Source: Streptomyces sp. Alt3
GTDB lineage: Bacteria; Actinomycetota; Actinomycetes; Streptomycetales; Streptomycetaceae
Reading direction: 5' to 3'
Assembly (NCBI RefSeq): GCF_030719215.1
Contig: NZ_CP120983.1
Coordinates: forward strand, 6,696,001-6,760,000
Length of the DNA: 64,000 nt
The notes beneath the pieces were generated by a model. That model did not search any database. It was not told where the DNA came from and was given only the letters and a program-made list of their open reading frames with translations. The stretch's first letter is position 1. Each line of letters begins with the position of its first letter. Below, one piece after another: positions 42,161 to 51,128 of this stretch. Position numbers and translations under genes: made by a program.

Positions 42161-43009
42161 GTGTCGACGCCGTTCTATGTCTCACCCCAGCAGGCCATGG
42201 CCGACCGGGCGGAATACGCCCGGAAGGGCATCGCCCGTGGTCGCAGCCTGGTTGTGCTGCAGTTCGCCGACGGCATTGTGTTCGTCGGCGAGAACCCGTC
42301 CCGCGCGCTGCACAAGTTCAGCGAGATCTACGACCGGATCGGCTTCGCCGCCGCCGGCAAGTACAACGAGTACGAGAACCTCCGGATCGGCGGGGTCCGC
42401 TACGCGGATCTGCGCGGATACACCTACGACCGCGACGACGTGACGGCCCGTGGCCTGGCCAACGTCTACGCGCAGACGCTCGGCACCATCTTCTCCAGCG
42501 CGGCCGAGAAGCCGTACGAGGTGGAGCTGGTGGTCGCCGAGGTCGGGGCCGGGCCGGAGGGCGACCAGATCTACCGGCTGCCGCACGACGGCTCGATCGT
42601 GGACGAGCACGGCTCGGTCGCGGTCGGCGGGAACGCCGAACAGATCAGCAGCTTCCTCGACCAGCGTCACCGCGACGGGATGTCCCTCGCCGAGGCGCTC
42701 AAGCTGGCTGTGCAGGCGTTGTCCCGCGAGGCCAACGGCAACGAGCGGGAGATCCCCGCCGAGCGCCTGGAGGTCGCGGTCCTGGACCGGACGAGGCCGC
42801 AGCAGCGCAAGTTCAAGCGGATCGTCGGCCGGCAGCTGACCAGGCTGCTGGACGCGGACGGTGCGGGGGCGACCCCGACGGACGCCCCGTCCGACTCGGA
42901 GGACGCGGAGGGCGGCAGCACGCCGGCCGCCGGCACCGACACCCCGGCGAAGAGCACCGACGCCCCCGCGAAGGGCACCGACGCCTCCGACGAGGGAACG
43001 AAGGAGTAG
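42161..43009 (+). CDS. prcA: proteasome alpha subunit
   Basis: A 282-aa alpha subunit that forms the outer gating rings. The N-terminal segment STPFYVSPQQAMADRAEYARKGIARG is the typical gate/H0 region (given in part). No catalytic Thr, as expected. About the last 45 residues form a low-complexity, acidic, repeat-like tail (TDTPAKSTDAPAKGTDASDE), which is longer than in mycobacteria. GTG 42161 has AAGGGACGG before it. A perfect terminator follows the stop. Confidence 0.97.
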   Translation: MSTPFYVSPQQAMADRAEYARKGIARGRSLVVLQFADGIVFVGENPSRALHKFSEIYDRIGFAAAGKYNEYENLRIGGVRYADLRGYTYDRDDVTARGLANVYAQTLGTIFSSAAEKPYEVELVVAEVGAGPEGDQIYRLPHDGSIVDEHGSVAVGGNAEQISSFLDQRHRDGMSLAEALKLAVQALSREANGNEREIPAERLEVAVLDRTRPQQRKFKRIVGRQLTRLLDADGAGATPTDAPSDSEDAEGGSTPAAGTDTPAKSTDAPAKGTDASDEGTKE

Positions 43010-43022
43010 GCGAACTCCGGGA

Positions 43023-43062
43023 GAAGCCCTCCGGACGCCGTGCGCGGCGTCCGGAGGGCTTC
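43023..43062. terminator. bidirectional terminator after prcA
   Basis: A perfect 18-bp inverted repeat with TGCG loop (arms 43023-43040, 43045-43062), directly abutting the stop codon of the convergent LacI gene. Confidence 0.92.
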
Positions 43063-43063
43063 T

Positions 43064-44092
43064 TCACGCCCCGGGCGGGGGCGCGGTGGAGCCGCGTGCC
43101 ACCAGGTGGACGGGGAGATCGTGATGCTCCGCCGGACGGCCCTCCAGGACGTCCAGCAGAGCCGTCATGCCCCGCTCGCCCACCTGTTCGGCCGGGAGGC
43201 GCACGGTGGTGAGCTCCGGTTCCACCGCCGTGGCGAGCGCCAGGTCGTCGAAGCCGGTCACGGAGATGTCGTCGGGGACCCGCAGCCCCCTTCTGCGAAC
43301 CGCCTTGCAGGCGCCGGCGGCCAGGATGTCGTCGTCGCAGACGAGCGCGGTGGGCAGTGGGCCGGGGGAGCTCAGGACCGTCTCGGCGGCCTCGCGTCCG
43401 GCGCGTACGTCCAGGGCGGCCGTCACGGTCTGCAGGACCGCGCCCGGGACGGCTTCCACGGCCTCCCGCAGCGCCCGGGCGCGCACCGCGAAGGTCCAGG
43501 TGTCCACGGCGGACGCGAGGTGCACGAACCGGCGGTGCCCGAGGCCGAGCAGATGTTCCGTCACCTGGCGCATGCCGTCCGCGATGTCGAGGTTCACGCG
43601 CGCCGCCGCCCCGTGGTCCTCGGGGTCGCTGTCCAGCATCACCAGCGGCAGTTCCGCGCCCCGCAGCGCTCCCAGGGCGTCCGCCGCCATGGACGAGGCG
43701 ATCACCCCGTCGAGCGCCGCGCGTGCCGAGGCGAAGGGGTCCCTGGCGGGGCCGGTGCCGTCGGGGGACGGGTAGAGGACCACGCCGAAGTCGTGCTCGG
43801 CGGCGACGGCCGCGGCTCCCGTGTACACACGGGCGAAGAACTCGTTGGTCAGTGCGGGGACGACGAGCAGCGCCGTACGGGTGCGGCCCATCCGCAGGCT
43901 GCGGGCCGCGAAGTTCGGCCGGTAGCCGAGGTCCCGGGCGCTGCCGCGCACCCGCTCGGCGGTCGACGCGGACACCCGTCCCCGCCATTTCCCGCCGAGC
44001 ACGAGCGAGACCGTGGCCTGCGAGACGCCCGCGGCCCGAGCCACGTCACGGCTGGTGGGCCGGGCTGGGGCGGGCTGCCGCGCGCTGCTCAC
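43064..44092 (-). CDS. LacI family transcriptional regulator
   Basis: A 342-aa repressor. The N-terminal LacI helix-turn-helix (TSRDVARAAGVSQATVSLVL) is followed by the hinge and the periplasmic-binding-protein-like core (TGFDDLALATAVEPELTTV). GTG 44092 is chosen because GGAGG is five bases upstream. Divergent from the MFS gene. It probably controls the divergent MFS gene and itself, since an inverted repeat lies between them. The effector is unknown, likely a sugar. Confidence 0.92.
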   Translation of the reverse strand: MSSARQPAPARPTSRDVARAAGVSQATVSLVLGGKWRGRVSASTAERVRGSARDLGYRPNFAARSLRMGRTRTALLVVPALTNEFFARVYTGAAAVAAEHDFGVVLYPSPDGTGPARDPFASARAALDGVIASSMAADALGALRGAELPLVMLDSDPEDHGAAARVNLDIADGMRQVTEHLLGLGHRRFVHLASAVDTWTFAVRARALREAVEAVPGAVLQTVTAALDVRAGREAAETVLSSPGPLPTALVCDDDILAAGACKAVRRRGLRVPDDISVTGFDDLALATAVEPELTTVRLPAEQVGERGMTALLDVLEGRPAEHHDLPVHLVARGSTAPPPGA

Positions 44093-44153
44093 TCGTGCCT
44101 CCGTGCTGCTCCGGTCGGATGCGGCGGGATGGACTCCCGGGCTGCCCACATGG

Positions 44154-44180
44154 TACGTATGAGCCTCGACGTTATACGTA
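44154..44180. promoter_or_regulatory. candidate LacI operator in the divergent promoter
   Basis: TACGTAT (44154-44160) and ATACGTA (44174-44180) form an inverted repeat with a 13-nt spacer. Each half contains the palindrome TACGTA. Located 62 bp before the LacI start and 42 bp before the MFS start. Confidence 0.6.
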
Positions 44181-44221
44181 AAACCCCGAGGCTGAGACAC
44201 CGTCGGGGGAGAGGGGCGGAC

Positions 44222-45481
44222 ATGGCCGCGGGGTATCTGGACATCCTCCGGACGCGGCATGCCGCCCGGCTGCTGGCGGGGACGCTGGTGGGGCGGCTGC
44301 CCAACGGCACCGCCCACATCGCGATCGTCCTGTTCACCCGCGCGGAGGGCGGCAGCTACACGCTGGCCGGCGCCCTGGCGGCGGCCTACGGTCTCGCCAC
44401 TGCGGTGGGGCAGCCCCTGCTGGGCCGCGCCGTGGACCTGTACGGCCAGCCGCGCGTCCAGCTCCCGGCGGCCGTGGTCTCCGCGCTCGGCATGGCGGCG
44501 CTCGCCCTCATGGGACTCGGCTCGCTGCCGGCCGCGTACGCCGCTGTCGTGGTGGCCGGTGTGTTCACACCCCCGCTGGAGGGCGGGCTGCGGGCCCTGT
44601 GGCCGACCGTCCTCGGCCGGGAGGACCGGGTGCACCGGGCCTACGCCATGGACGCGGTGGCCCAGGAGGTCATGTTCACCGTCGGCCCCCTCCTCGTGAC
44701 GGTCCTGGTGTCGCTCCGATCACCCGCCGCCGCTCTCCTGGTCATCAACGCCCTGGGCGTCCTGGGCGCGCTGTCCGTCGTGCTGTCCGAGCCCTCCAGG
44801 GCCTGGCGCTCGGCGCCCCGCGAGGCGCACTGGCTGGGCGCCCTGCGCTCACCCGGACTGCTCGCGCTGCTGGGCGCCTTCTTCTTCGTCGGGCTCGCCC
44901 TCGGCTCCATCACGGTGGCCGGTGTCGCCTACGCGGACGACCACGGCCGGGAGTCCGTGTACGGCTGGCTGATGGCCGCTCTTGGTCTCGGAGCGCTGAT
45001 CGGCGGAGCGGTGTACGGGGCGCGGCAGTGGGCCGGGGCTCCCGAGCGCAGACTGCGGGTCATCGTCGCGCTGCTGGCCCTGGGCTATCTGCCGCTGATG
45101 CTCACCCCGGGTGTGCCCGCCATGACCGCGCTGGCCGCGCTCGCCGGGGTGTTCCTGGCCCCGGCGATCGCCTGCTCGTTCATCGTCGTCGACCGGCACG
45201 CGCCGCAGGGCACCGTGACCGAGGCGTTCTCCTGGCTCGTGACGACCTTCGGTGTCGGCGCGGCGGCCGGAACGGCGGTGGCGGGCCCGGCCGTCGAGGT
45301 GGGCGGCACGGGCTGGAGTTTCGCCGTCGCGGGGGCCGGTGGAGTGGCCGCGCTGCTGGTGCTGCTGGCCACCGGAAGGGTCCTCGCAGCTCCCGGGCGC
45401 CCGCCCGCGGTCGTGGCCGGTTCGGAAAATGATCGAAACGGTGCTGCCGAACCCGGTTTCAGCTCAGGCCATAAGGCGTAA
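44222..45481 (+). CDS. MFS transporter
   Basis: A 419-aa major facilitator with about 12 membrane helices, and the intracellular loop motif GQPLLGRAVDLYGQPRV resembling the DRxGRR signature of the family. The C-terminus is hydrophilic (GSENDRNGAAEPGFSSGHKA). GAGGGG precedes ATG 44222. Located between prcA and pafA and divergent from LacI. Substrate is unknown; drug or sugar efflux is typical. Confidence 0.9.
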   Translation: MAAGYLDILRTRHAARLLAGTLVGRLPNGTAHIAIVLFTRAEGGSYTLAGALAAAYGLATAVGQPLLGRAVDLYGQPRVQLPAAVVSALGMAALALMGLGSLPAAYAAVVVAGVFTPPLEGGLRALWPTVLGREDRVHRAYAMDAVAQEVMFTVGPLLVTVLVSLRSPAAALLVINALGVLGALSVVLSEPSRAWRSAPREAHWLGALRSPGLLALLGAFFFVGLALGSITVAGVAYADDHGRESVYGWLMAALGLGALIGGAVYGARQWAGAPERRLRVIVALLALGYLPLMLTPGVPAMTALAALAGVFLAPAIACSFIVVDRHAPQGTVTEAFSWLVTTFGVGAAAGTAVAGPAVEVGGTGWSFAVAGAGGVAALLVLLATGRVLAAPGRPPAVVAGSENDRNGAAEPGFSSGHKA

Positions 45482-45490
45482 TGTTCAGTC

Positions 45491-46852
45491 ATGGACCGCC
45501 GCATTTTCGGGCTGGAGAACGAGTACGGCGTCACGTGCACGTTCAGGGGACAGCGCCGACTGTCACCTGACGAAGTGGCGCGCTACCTCTTCCGCCGTGT
45601 CGTGTCATGGGGCCGCAGCAGCAATGTCTTCCTGCGGAACGGCGCCCGCCTCTACCTCGACGTGGGATCGCATCCGGAATACGCAACACCGGAATGCGAC
45701 AACGTGACCGAACTGGTCACGCACGACAAAGCAGGCGAGCGCATTCTCGAAGGCCTGCTCGTCGACGCAGAACGCCGCCTGCACGAGGAAGGAATCGCGG
45801 GCGACGTCTATCTGTTCAAGAACAACACCGACTCGGCCGGAAACTCCTACGGGTGTCACGAGAACTACCTCGTGGCACGGCACGGGGAATTCTCCCGGCT
45901 CGCGGACATCCTCATTCCGTTCCTCGTCACCCGTCAGCTCATCTGCGGTGCCGGCAAGGTGCTGCAGACGCCGCGCGGAGCCGTCTACTGCGTGAGCCAG
46001 CGGGCCGAGCACATCTGGGAGGGCGTCAGTTCCGCGACGACGCGTTCCCGCCCGATCATCAACACCCGGGACGAACCGCACGCCGACGCCGAGCGGTACC
46101 GCCGCCTCCACGTCATCGTCGGGGACTCCAACATGTCCGAGACGACCATGCTGCTCAAGGTCGGTGCCACCGACCTCGTGCTGCGCATGATCGAGGCGGG
46201 CACCGTGATGCGCGACCTGACCCTGGAGAACCCGATCCGGGCCATCCGGGAGGTCAGCCACGACATCACGGGACAGCGCAAGGTGCGCCTGGCCAGCGGC
46301 CGGGAGGCGTCGGCCATCGAGGTCCAGCGCGAGTACTACGAGAAGGCCGTCGACTTCGTCGAGCGCCGGGGCATCCGCACGGGCACCGTCGACCAGGTCC
46401 TCGAACTGTGGGGCCGCACGCTGGACGCCATCGAGGCCGAGGACCTCGACCGGATCGGCACCGAGATCGACTGGGTCATGAAATACAAGCTCATCGAGCG
46501 GTACCGGGCCAAGCACAACATGACGATGTCGAACCCGAGGGTCGCTCAGATAGACCTCGCCTACCACGACATCCACCGCAGGCGGGGGCTCTACTACCTC
46601 CTGGAGCGCAAGGGACAGGCCACGCGCATCTGCAACGACCTGAAGATCTTCGAGGGCAAGTCTGTGCCCCCGCAGACCACGAGGGCGCGGCTGCGCGGTG
46701 ACTTCATCCGCCGTGCCCAGGAGCAGCGGCGGGACTTCACCGTCGACTGGGTCCACCTCAAGCTCAACGACCAGGCGCAGCGCACCGTCCTGTGCAAGGA
46801 CCCTTTCCGTTCCGTCGACGACCGGGTGGAGAAGCTCATCGCGGGCATGTGA
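45491..46852 (+). CDS. pafA: Pup--protein ligase PafA
   Basis: A 453-aa ligase that attaches Pup via its C-terminal Glu to lysines of target proteins, in an ATP-dependent reaction. The N-terminal FGLENEYG motif carries the metal/phosphate Glu9, and catalytic-site Asp57 is in LYLDVGSHPEYATPE. It lacks the Dop insert. There is no Shine-Dalgarno before ATG 45491, and TAATGT (45479-45484) lies six bases upstream. It may therefore be translated from a leaderless mRNA. The MFS stop lies 9 bp upstream. Confidence 0.97.
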   Translation: MDRRIFGLENEYGVTCTFRGQRRLSPDEVARYLFRRVVSWGRSSNVFLRNGARLYLDVGSHPEYATPECDNVTELVTHDKAGERILEGLLVDAERRLHEEGIAGDVYLFKNNTDSAGNSYGCHENYLVARHGEFSRLADILIPFLVTRQLICGAGKVLQTPRGAVYCVSQRAEHIWEGVSSATTRSRPIINTRDEPHADAERYRRLHVIVGDSNMSETTMLLKVGATDLVLRMIEAGTVMRDLTLENPIRAIREVSHDITGQRKVRLASGREASAIEVQREYYEKAVDFVERRGIRTGTVDQVLELWGRTLDAIEAEDLDRIGTEIDWVMKYKLIERYRAKHNMTMSNPRVAQIDLAYHDIHRRRGLYYLLERKGQATRICNDLKIFEGKSVPPQTTRARLRGDFIRRAQEQRRDFTVDWVHLKLNDQAQRTVLCKDPFRSVDDRVEKLIAGM

Positions 46853-46885
46853 TCCGGGACAGGAATGTCCCTCCCGAATGCGACC

Positions 46886-46914
46886 GGGCCCCGTACGTTC
46901 CTCGTACGGGGCCC
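46886..46914 (+). terminator. terminator after pafA
   Basis: A perfect 12-bp inverted repeat GGGCCCCGTACG / CGTACGGGGCCC with a 5-nt loop, then TTCGTT. Confidence 0.87.
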
Positions 46915-46972
46915 TTCGTTCGGCCTAGAGTGTCGGGGACCATTCACGTGCCGTCTGAGATCTGAGGAACCA

Positions 46973-47908
46973 GTGCGCCGACTTGCCGGCCTTCTCGTCG
47001 TCCCCCTTCTGCTGCTGTCAACGGCTGCATGCGGCGATGACAAGGCCTCCGACTCCGCCTCGACCGAGAAGGGCTTCCCCGCGATCACCGCGGGCGCGAA
47101 GTTCGGCGAGAAGCCCACCCTGGAGAAGGGTGAGGGCGATCCCCCCAAGGAGCTGAAGACCGATGTCATCAGTGAGGGTGACGGCGTAAAGCTCAAGACC
47201 GGCGACGCGATCCAGGTCAACTACCTCGGGCAGGCGTGGGACTCCACCAAGCCGTTCGACAACAGCTTCGACCGCAAGCAGCCGTTCGACCTGACGCTCG
47301 GCGCGGGCATGGTCATCCAGGGCTGGGACAAGGGGCTCGTCGGCCAGAAGGTCGGCAGCCGTGTCGAGCTGGTCATCCCGCCGGACCTCGCCTACGGCGA
47401 GCAGGGGCAGGGCGACATCAAGCCCAACGCCACCCTCGTCTTCGTCGTCGACATCGTGAAGGCGACCCAGGTCCCGGCGTCCGCCGAGGGATCCGAGGTG
47501 GCGCAGGACAACATCGACCTGCCCAAGGTCGGCACGAAGACCGACGGCAAGGCCCCGACGGTCACGATCCCCAAGAGCGATCCGCCGAAGAAGCTGGTCT
47601 CCAACTACATCCTGGAGTCCAAGGGCGAGGTCATCAAGGACACCGACAGCGTCGTCGTGAACTACGTGGGTCTGCTCTGGAAGGACAGCAAGGCCTTCGA
47701 CAGCACCTACCAGACAGGCAAGACGCAGACCTTCCCGCTGGCCCAGGTCACGCTGAAGGGTCTCAAGAGCGGACTGGTCGGCAAGAAGATCGGCAGCCGC
47801 GTGCTGCTCGTCATCCCGCCGGACCAGGCCTTCGGCAACGAGGCGCAGCAGTCCATCCCCGCCAAGTCCACCCTCGTGTTCGCCGTGGACCTCCTGGCGA
47901 AGATGTAA
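46973..47908 (+). CDS. FKBP-type peptidyl-prolyl isomerase, lipoprotein with two FKBP domains
   Basis: A 311-aa exported protein. A signal peptide (VRRLAGLLVVPLLLLS in part) ends in a lipobox-like STAAC, so it is probably a lipoprotein. Two FKBP domains follow, about 60-165 and 200-311. The first keeps GWDKGLVGQKVGSRVELVIPP (in part) and AYGEQG, typical of active FKBPs; the second is more divergent (GLKSGLVGKKIGSRVLLVIPP) and lacks the Trp. GAGGAA lies four bases before GTG 46973. It folds proteins outside the membrane. Next gene encodes the cytosolic FKBP. Confidence 0.93.
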   Translation: MRRLAGLLVVPLLLLSTAACGDDKASDSASTEKGFPAITAGAKFGEKPTLEKGEGDPPKELKTDVISEGDGVKLKTGDAIQVNYLGQAWDSTKPFDNSFDRKQPFDLTLGAGMVIQGWDKGLVGQKVGSRVELVIPPDLAYGEQGQGDIKPNATLVFVVDIVKATQVPASAEGSEVAQDNIDLPKVGTKTDGKAPTVTIPKSDPPKKLVSNYILESKGEVIKDTDSVVVNYVGLLWKDSKAFDSTYQTGKTQTFPLAQVTLKGLKSGLVGKKIGSRVLLVIPPDQAFGNEAQQSIPAKSTLVFAVDLLAKM

Positions 47909-47951
47909 GACTGTCCCGGTTACGCAGTTCATCAGTAAGAGGAGCAGCTCA

Positions 47952-48326
47952 GTGAGCATCGACAAGCCCGAGATCGACTTCCCGGGTGGCGAGCCGCCGG
48001 CCGACCTGGAGATCAAGGAAATCTGGGAGGGCGACGGACCGGTGGCCCAGGCGGGTCAGACCGTCTCCGTGCACTACGTCGGTGTCGCCTTCTCCACCGG
48101 CGAGGAGTTCGACGCCTCCTGGAACCGCGGCACCCCGCTGAAGTTCCAGCTCGGTGCCGGCCAGGTCATCGCCGGCTGGGACAAGGGCGTCCAGGGCATG
48201 AAGGTCGGCGGCCGTCGCCAGCTGACCATCCCCGCGCACCTCGCCTACGGCGACCGCGGCGCGGGCGGCGGCTCGATCGCCCCCGGCGAGACGCTGATCT
48301 TCGTCTGCGACCTCGTCGGCGTCTGA
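47952..48326 (+). CDS. FKBP-type peptidyl-prolyl cis-trans isomerase
   Basis: A 124-aa single-domain FKBP without signal peptide. All core residues are present: V-Y-V strand HYVGVAF, FDASWNRG, VIAGWDKGVQGMKVGGRR (in part) and AYGDRGAG. It catalyses Xaa-Pro isomerisation in the cytoplasm. Preceded by AAGAGGAGC and starting with GTG 47952, 43 bp after the lipoprotein FKBP. Terminator follows. Confidence 0.95.
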   Translation: MSIDKPEIDFPGGEPPADLEIKEIWEGDGPVAQAGQTVSVHYVGVAFSTGEEFDASWNRGTPLKFQLGAGQVIAGWDKGVQGMKVGGRRQLTIPAHLAYGDRGAGGGSIAPGETLIFVCDLVGV

Positions 48327-48345
48327 TCCGTCCGTCCACAGCAGT

Positions 48346-48377
48346 CGGAGGCCCGTGCCGCAAGGCACGGGCCTCCG
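48346..48377 (+). terminator. terminator after cytosolic FKBP
   Basis: A perfect 14-bp inverted repeat CGGAGGCCCGTGCC / GGCACGGGCCTCCG with loop GCAA. Confidence 0.87.
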
Positions 48378-48455
48378 GCTTCGGCCCTCGCTTTGGCCCG
48401 GACACCCCGGGGCGGTACGGTCGACGGTCGGAGAGCACGTCGAGAAAGGGCGTCG

Positions 48456-49409
48456 ATGGCGATTGCCAAGGCCGAACGGCTGATGAACCTGGCACTGTGT
48501 CTGCTGGGTACCCGGCGTCCGCTCAGCAAGCGTGAACTCCGCGGGTCCATCGAGGCCTACCTGGAGGCGGGCAACGACGACTCCTTCAACCGGATGTTCG
48601 AGCGCGACAAGGACGATCTGCGCGAACTCGGTCTGATCATCGAGACCGTCGAGAACCTGGACGGCGACACGGGGTACCTCGCGCGCCGTGACAGCAACCG
48701 GCTGCCCCCCATCACCCTGGACGCCGAGGAGGCCGCGGCCCTCGGCCTGGCAGCCAAGGTCTGGCAGCAGGCCCGCCTCGCCGGTGCCGCGAGCGGCGCC
48801 CTGCAGAAGCTGCGGGCGGCAGGCATGCCGGAGGCCGAGGACGCCTACGAGCCCCACAGTGCCCTCGAACCCCGCATCCCGGTCCACGAAGCCGCTTTCG
48901 AGCCGCTGATGCTCGCCTGCCGGGACCGCCGCCCGGTCACCTTCGACTACCGCAAGGGCAACGCCGCGCGCCCCGAACAGCGCCAGGTCGAGCCCTGGAC
49001 CCTCGAATGCTGGCGCGGTCACTGGTACCTGGCCGGCTGGGACCGGGACAGGGGCGCCGAGCGGGTGTTCCGGCTGTCCCGCATCGCGGGCCGGGTCCGG
49101 TCCCGCGCCGGGGCCTTCACCGCCCGTGTCCCCGACGCGGTCACCGTCCGCGAGACCGTGGAGAGCTGGGCCGGCGAGACCGCCACCAGGACCGCCCGCA
49201 TCCGCCTGCGCACCGGCTCCGGCTACCCGCTGCGCTCCCGCGCGACATCCGTACGGGAACTCGGCGACGGCTGGGACGAGTTGGAGATTCCGTACGGGCA
49301 CGGGCTGGACGCCTGGCTCGTGGAGTTCGGGCCCGACGTGATCGTGAGCGAGCCCGCCGATCTGCGGGCCGACGTGATGGACCGGCTGCGCGCCGTGGCC
49401 AAGGACTGA
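48456..49409 (+). CDS. pafB: WYL-domain regulator PafB
   Basis: A 317-aa WYL protein: N-terminal winged helix (MAIAKAERLMNLALCLL, then FERDKDDLRELGL), central WYL domain (residues about 145-235, with WTLECWRGHWYLAGWD and FRLSRIAG) and a C-terminal extension. Its N-terminus resembles that of mycobacterial PafB, which forms a heterodimer with PafC to activate DNA-damage genes. GAGAAAGGG precedes ATG 48456. The stop is 14 bp from pafC. Confidence 0.93.
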   Translation: MAIAKAERLMNLALCLLGTRRPLSKRELRGSIEAYLEAGNDDSFNRMFERDKDDLRELGLIIETVENLDGDTGYLARRDSNRLPPITLDAEEAAALGLAAKVWQQARLAGAASGALQKLRAAGMPEAEDAYEPHSALEPRIPVHEAAFEPLMLACRDRRPVTFDYRKGNAARPEQRQVEPWTLECWRGHWYLAGWDRDRGAERVFRLSRIAGRVRSRAGAFTARVPDAVTVRETVESWAGETATRTARIRLRTGSGYPLRSRATSVRELGDGWDELEIPYGHGLDAWLVEFGPDVIVSEPADLRADVMDRLRAVAKD

Positions 49410-49423
49410 GGGGACCCGTACTC

Positions 49424-50380
49424 GTGGCCACGAACGCGATCGACCAGACCCGCCGGATGCTCTCCCTCGTCACCTACCTGCGCGAGCGCCCCGGCGCACA
49501 CGTCCAGGACGTGGCCCGGGCCTTCGGGATCACCGAGGACGAGCTGATCTCCGACCTTGACGTCCTGCCCATGTGCGGTACCAGCTTCCGCGGCGGCGAC
49601 CTGCTGGACATCGACACCGACGGGGACCGGATCTGGTGGCACAACCCCGACGACGTCGCCGAGCCGCTGCGGCTGGCCGCCGACGAGGCGACCGCCCTGC
49701 TCGTCGCCGCCCGTGCCGTCGCGACCCTCCCCGGACTGCGGGAGAGCGACCGGCAGGCGCTGGTGCGAGCGACCGCGAAGCTGGAGACGGCGGCCGGTGA
49801 GGTGGGGGCGGCCAGCTCGCGCCTCTCGGTCACCTTCGAGTCCGAGGGCGGCGTATTCGCCGACGTGGACCGGGCGATCTCCGAGAGGCGCCGCCTCTGG
49901 CTGCGCTACTACTCGCCCGCCCGCGACGAGCTCACCGAGCGCGAGGTGGACCCGATCAGGCTGTTCGCGGTCGGCCACACCTACATGGAGGGCTGGTGCC
50001 GGCTCACCGAGGCCCGGCGTACGTTCCGTCTCGACCGGGTCGCCGAGATCAGGCTCCTCGACGCCCCGTCCGCTCCGCCCGAGCTGGAGCTGCGCGACCT
50101 CTCCGAGGGGCTGGTGCAGCCCGCCGCCGAGGATCCGGAGGTCGTGATCGAGGTCGGCCCCGGCGGCCGGTGGGTCGCCGAGTACTACCCGCACGACAGC
50201 GCGGAGGAACTGCCCGACGGCGGTCTGCGGATCACTCTCCGCACCCCCGACCCGGCCTCCCTGCGCAGGCTCGCCCTGCGGCTGGGCGGCGAGGGACACA
50301 TCACATCGCCCCCCGACCTGGCCGAGAGCGCCAGGCTGGCGGCACGTGAGGCACTGGCCGCCTACGACTCCGCGCTCTGA
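49424..50380 (+). CDS. pafC: WYL-domain regulator PafC
   Basis: A 318-aa partner of PafB. The N-terminal DNA-binding region (LRERPGAHVQDVARAFGITE) and the typical MCGTSFRGGDLLDIDTDG match PafC rather than PafB. The WYL domain is about 130-230 (RRLWLRYYSPARDE, FAVGHTYMEGWCRL, FRLDRVAEIR). GTG 49424 is preceded by GAGGGGA. In mycobacteria PafBC activates recA and many repair genes via the RecA-NDp promoter. One such promoter candidate occurs at 33524-33546 in this window. Confidence 0.93.
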   Translation: MATNAIDQTRRMLSLVTYLRERPGAHVQDVARAFGITEDELISDLDVLPMCGTSFRGGDLLDIDTDGDRIWWHNPDDVAEPLRLAADEATALLVAARAVATLPGLRESDRQALVRATAKLETAAGEVGAASSRLSVTFESEGGVFADVDRAISERRRLWLRYYSPARDELTEREVDPIRLFAVGHTYMEGWCRLTEARRTFRLDRVAEIRLLDAPSAPPELELRDLSEGLVQPAAEDPEVVIEVGPGGRWVAEYYPHDSAEELPDGGLRITLRTPDPASLRRLALRLGGEGHITSPPDLAESARLAAREALAAYDSAL

Positions 50381-50417
50381 GAGGCCCGGACCGGTGCACC
50401 GAGGAGACAAGGGCCGC

Positions 50418-50693
50418 ATGACCGCGATATCGAGCACACAGACCGGACCGGTCACGGTCCCGGTGCCCGACACCGTACGCTTCCGGGCCGCGTGCCCGGA
50501 CTGCCGTGAGCGGTTCGAGCTCGCGGCGGGAGCACTGCGGCTGGCGATAGGGGCCAGCCGGCGCACCACCTTCTACTCCTTCACCTGCCCCGAATGCGGT
50601 ACCGCGGTCCGCAAGCCGGCCGGGGAGCGCATCGTCGAGCTCCTCAGCGGCGGCGGGGTGCGGACACTGCGCCTGCACACCGCCCTGCGGTAA
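50418..50693 (+). CDS. small zinc-ribbon protein
   Basis: A 91-aa protein with two CxxC knuckles, ACPDCRERF and FTCPECGTAV, about 38 residues apart, giving a zinc ribbon. The rest is short N- and C-terminal tails. ATG 50418 follows AAGGG. It lies between pafC and a small membrane protein gene, in the same direction. Such proteins bind RNA polymerase, DNA or ribosomes; no specific role can be read. Confidence 0.78.
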   Translation: MTAISSTQTGPVTVPVPDTVRFRAACPDCRERFELAAGALRLAIGASRRTTFYSFTCPECGTAVRKPAGERIVELLSGGGVRTLRLHTALR

Positions 50694-50716
50694 CGAGAAA
50701 CGTCGAGGAACCGTCC

Positions 50717-50932
50717 ATGTTCTGGCCCATGCTCGCCATCGCCCTGGGATTCGCCGGCCTGGCCGTGCTCGGCGTCCTGGCCGTCAAGGTCTTCGTCGAG
50801 GCACAGCGGCTCGCCGGGCAGGTCGCCGCGACCACACAGCGGATCAACCGAGCGGCGGAGGATCTCGAACGAGCGGCCACCGCCGTCGCCGACACCGGAG
50901 AAGCCCTGCGACAGCAGAACGCGGCCTCCTGA
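50717..50932 (+). CDS. small single-pass membrane protein
   Basis: A 71-aa protein: a hydrophobic N-terminal helix (MFWPMLAIALGFAGLAVLGV in part) and a helical, heptad-like, Ala/Arg/Glu-rich tail (RINRAAEDLERAATAVADTG) predicted to be a coiled coil. TatB-like topology, though it lacks the Gly-Pro hinge of Tat components. ATG 50717 has AGGAA eight bases upstream. It is 196 bp before tatA. Role unknown. Confidence 0.75.
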   Translation: MFWPMLAIALGFAGLAVLGVLAVKVFVEAQRLAGQVAATTQRINRAAEDLERAATAVADTGEALRQQNAAS

Positions 50933-51128
50933 TTCACGGTTTCGGGAGGTACGCTGCTGGAGCGGCCCAGGCAGGGAGGTGTGGGCCGCAAGCGGGAGTA
51001 CGCACAGGCATTGCCTGGCGTTTACCCCTGCGGGTTACGATCGCTGCCAGCGCGAAGGTCGGACATCTGTCCGGTCGAACGGGTAGCGAGCCCACCCTCC
51101 AGACGCCTCAGTGAGAAGGAAGTCGCAC

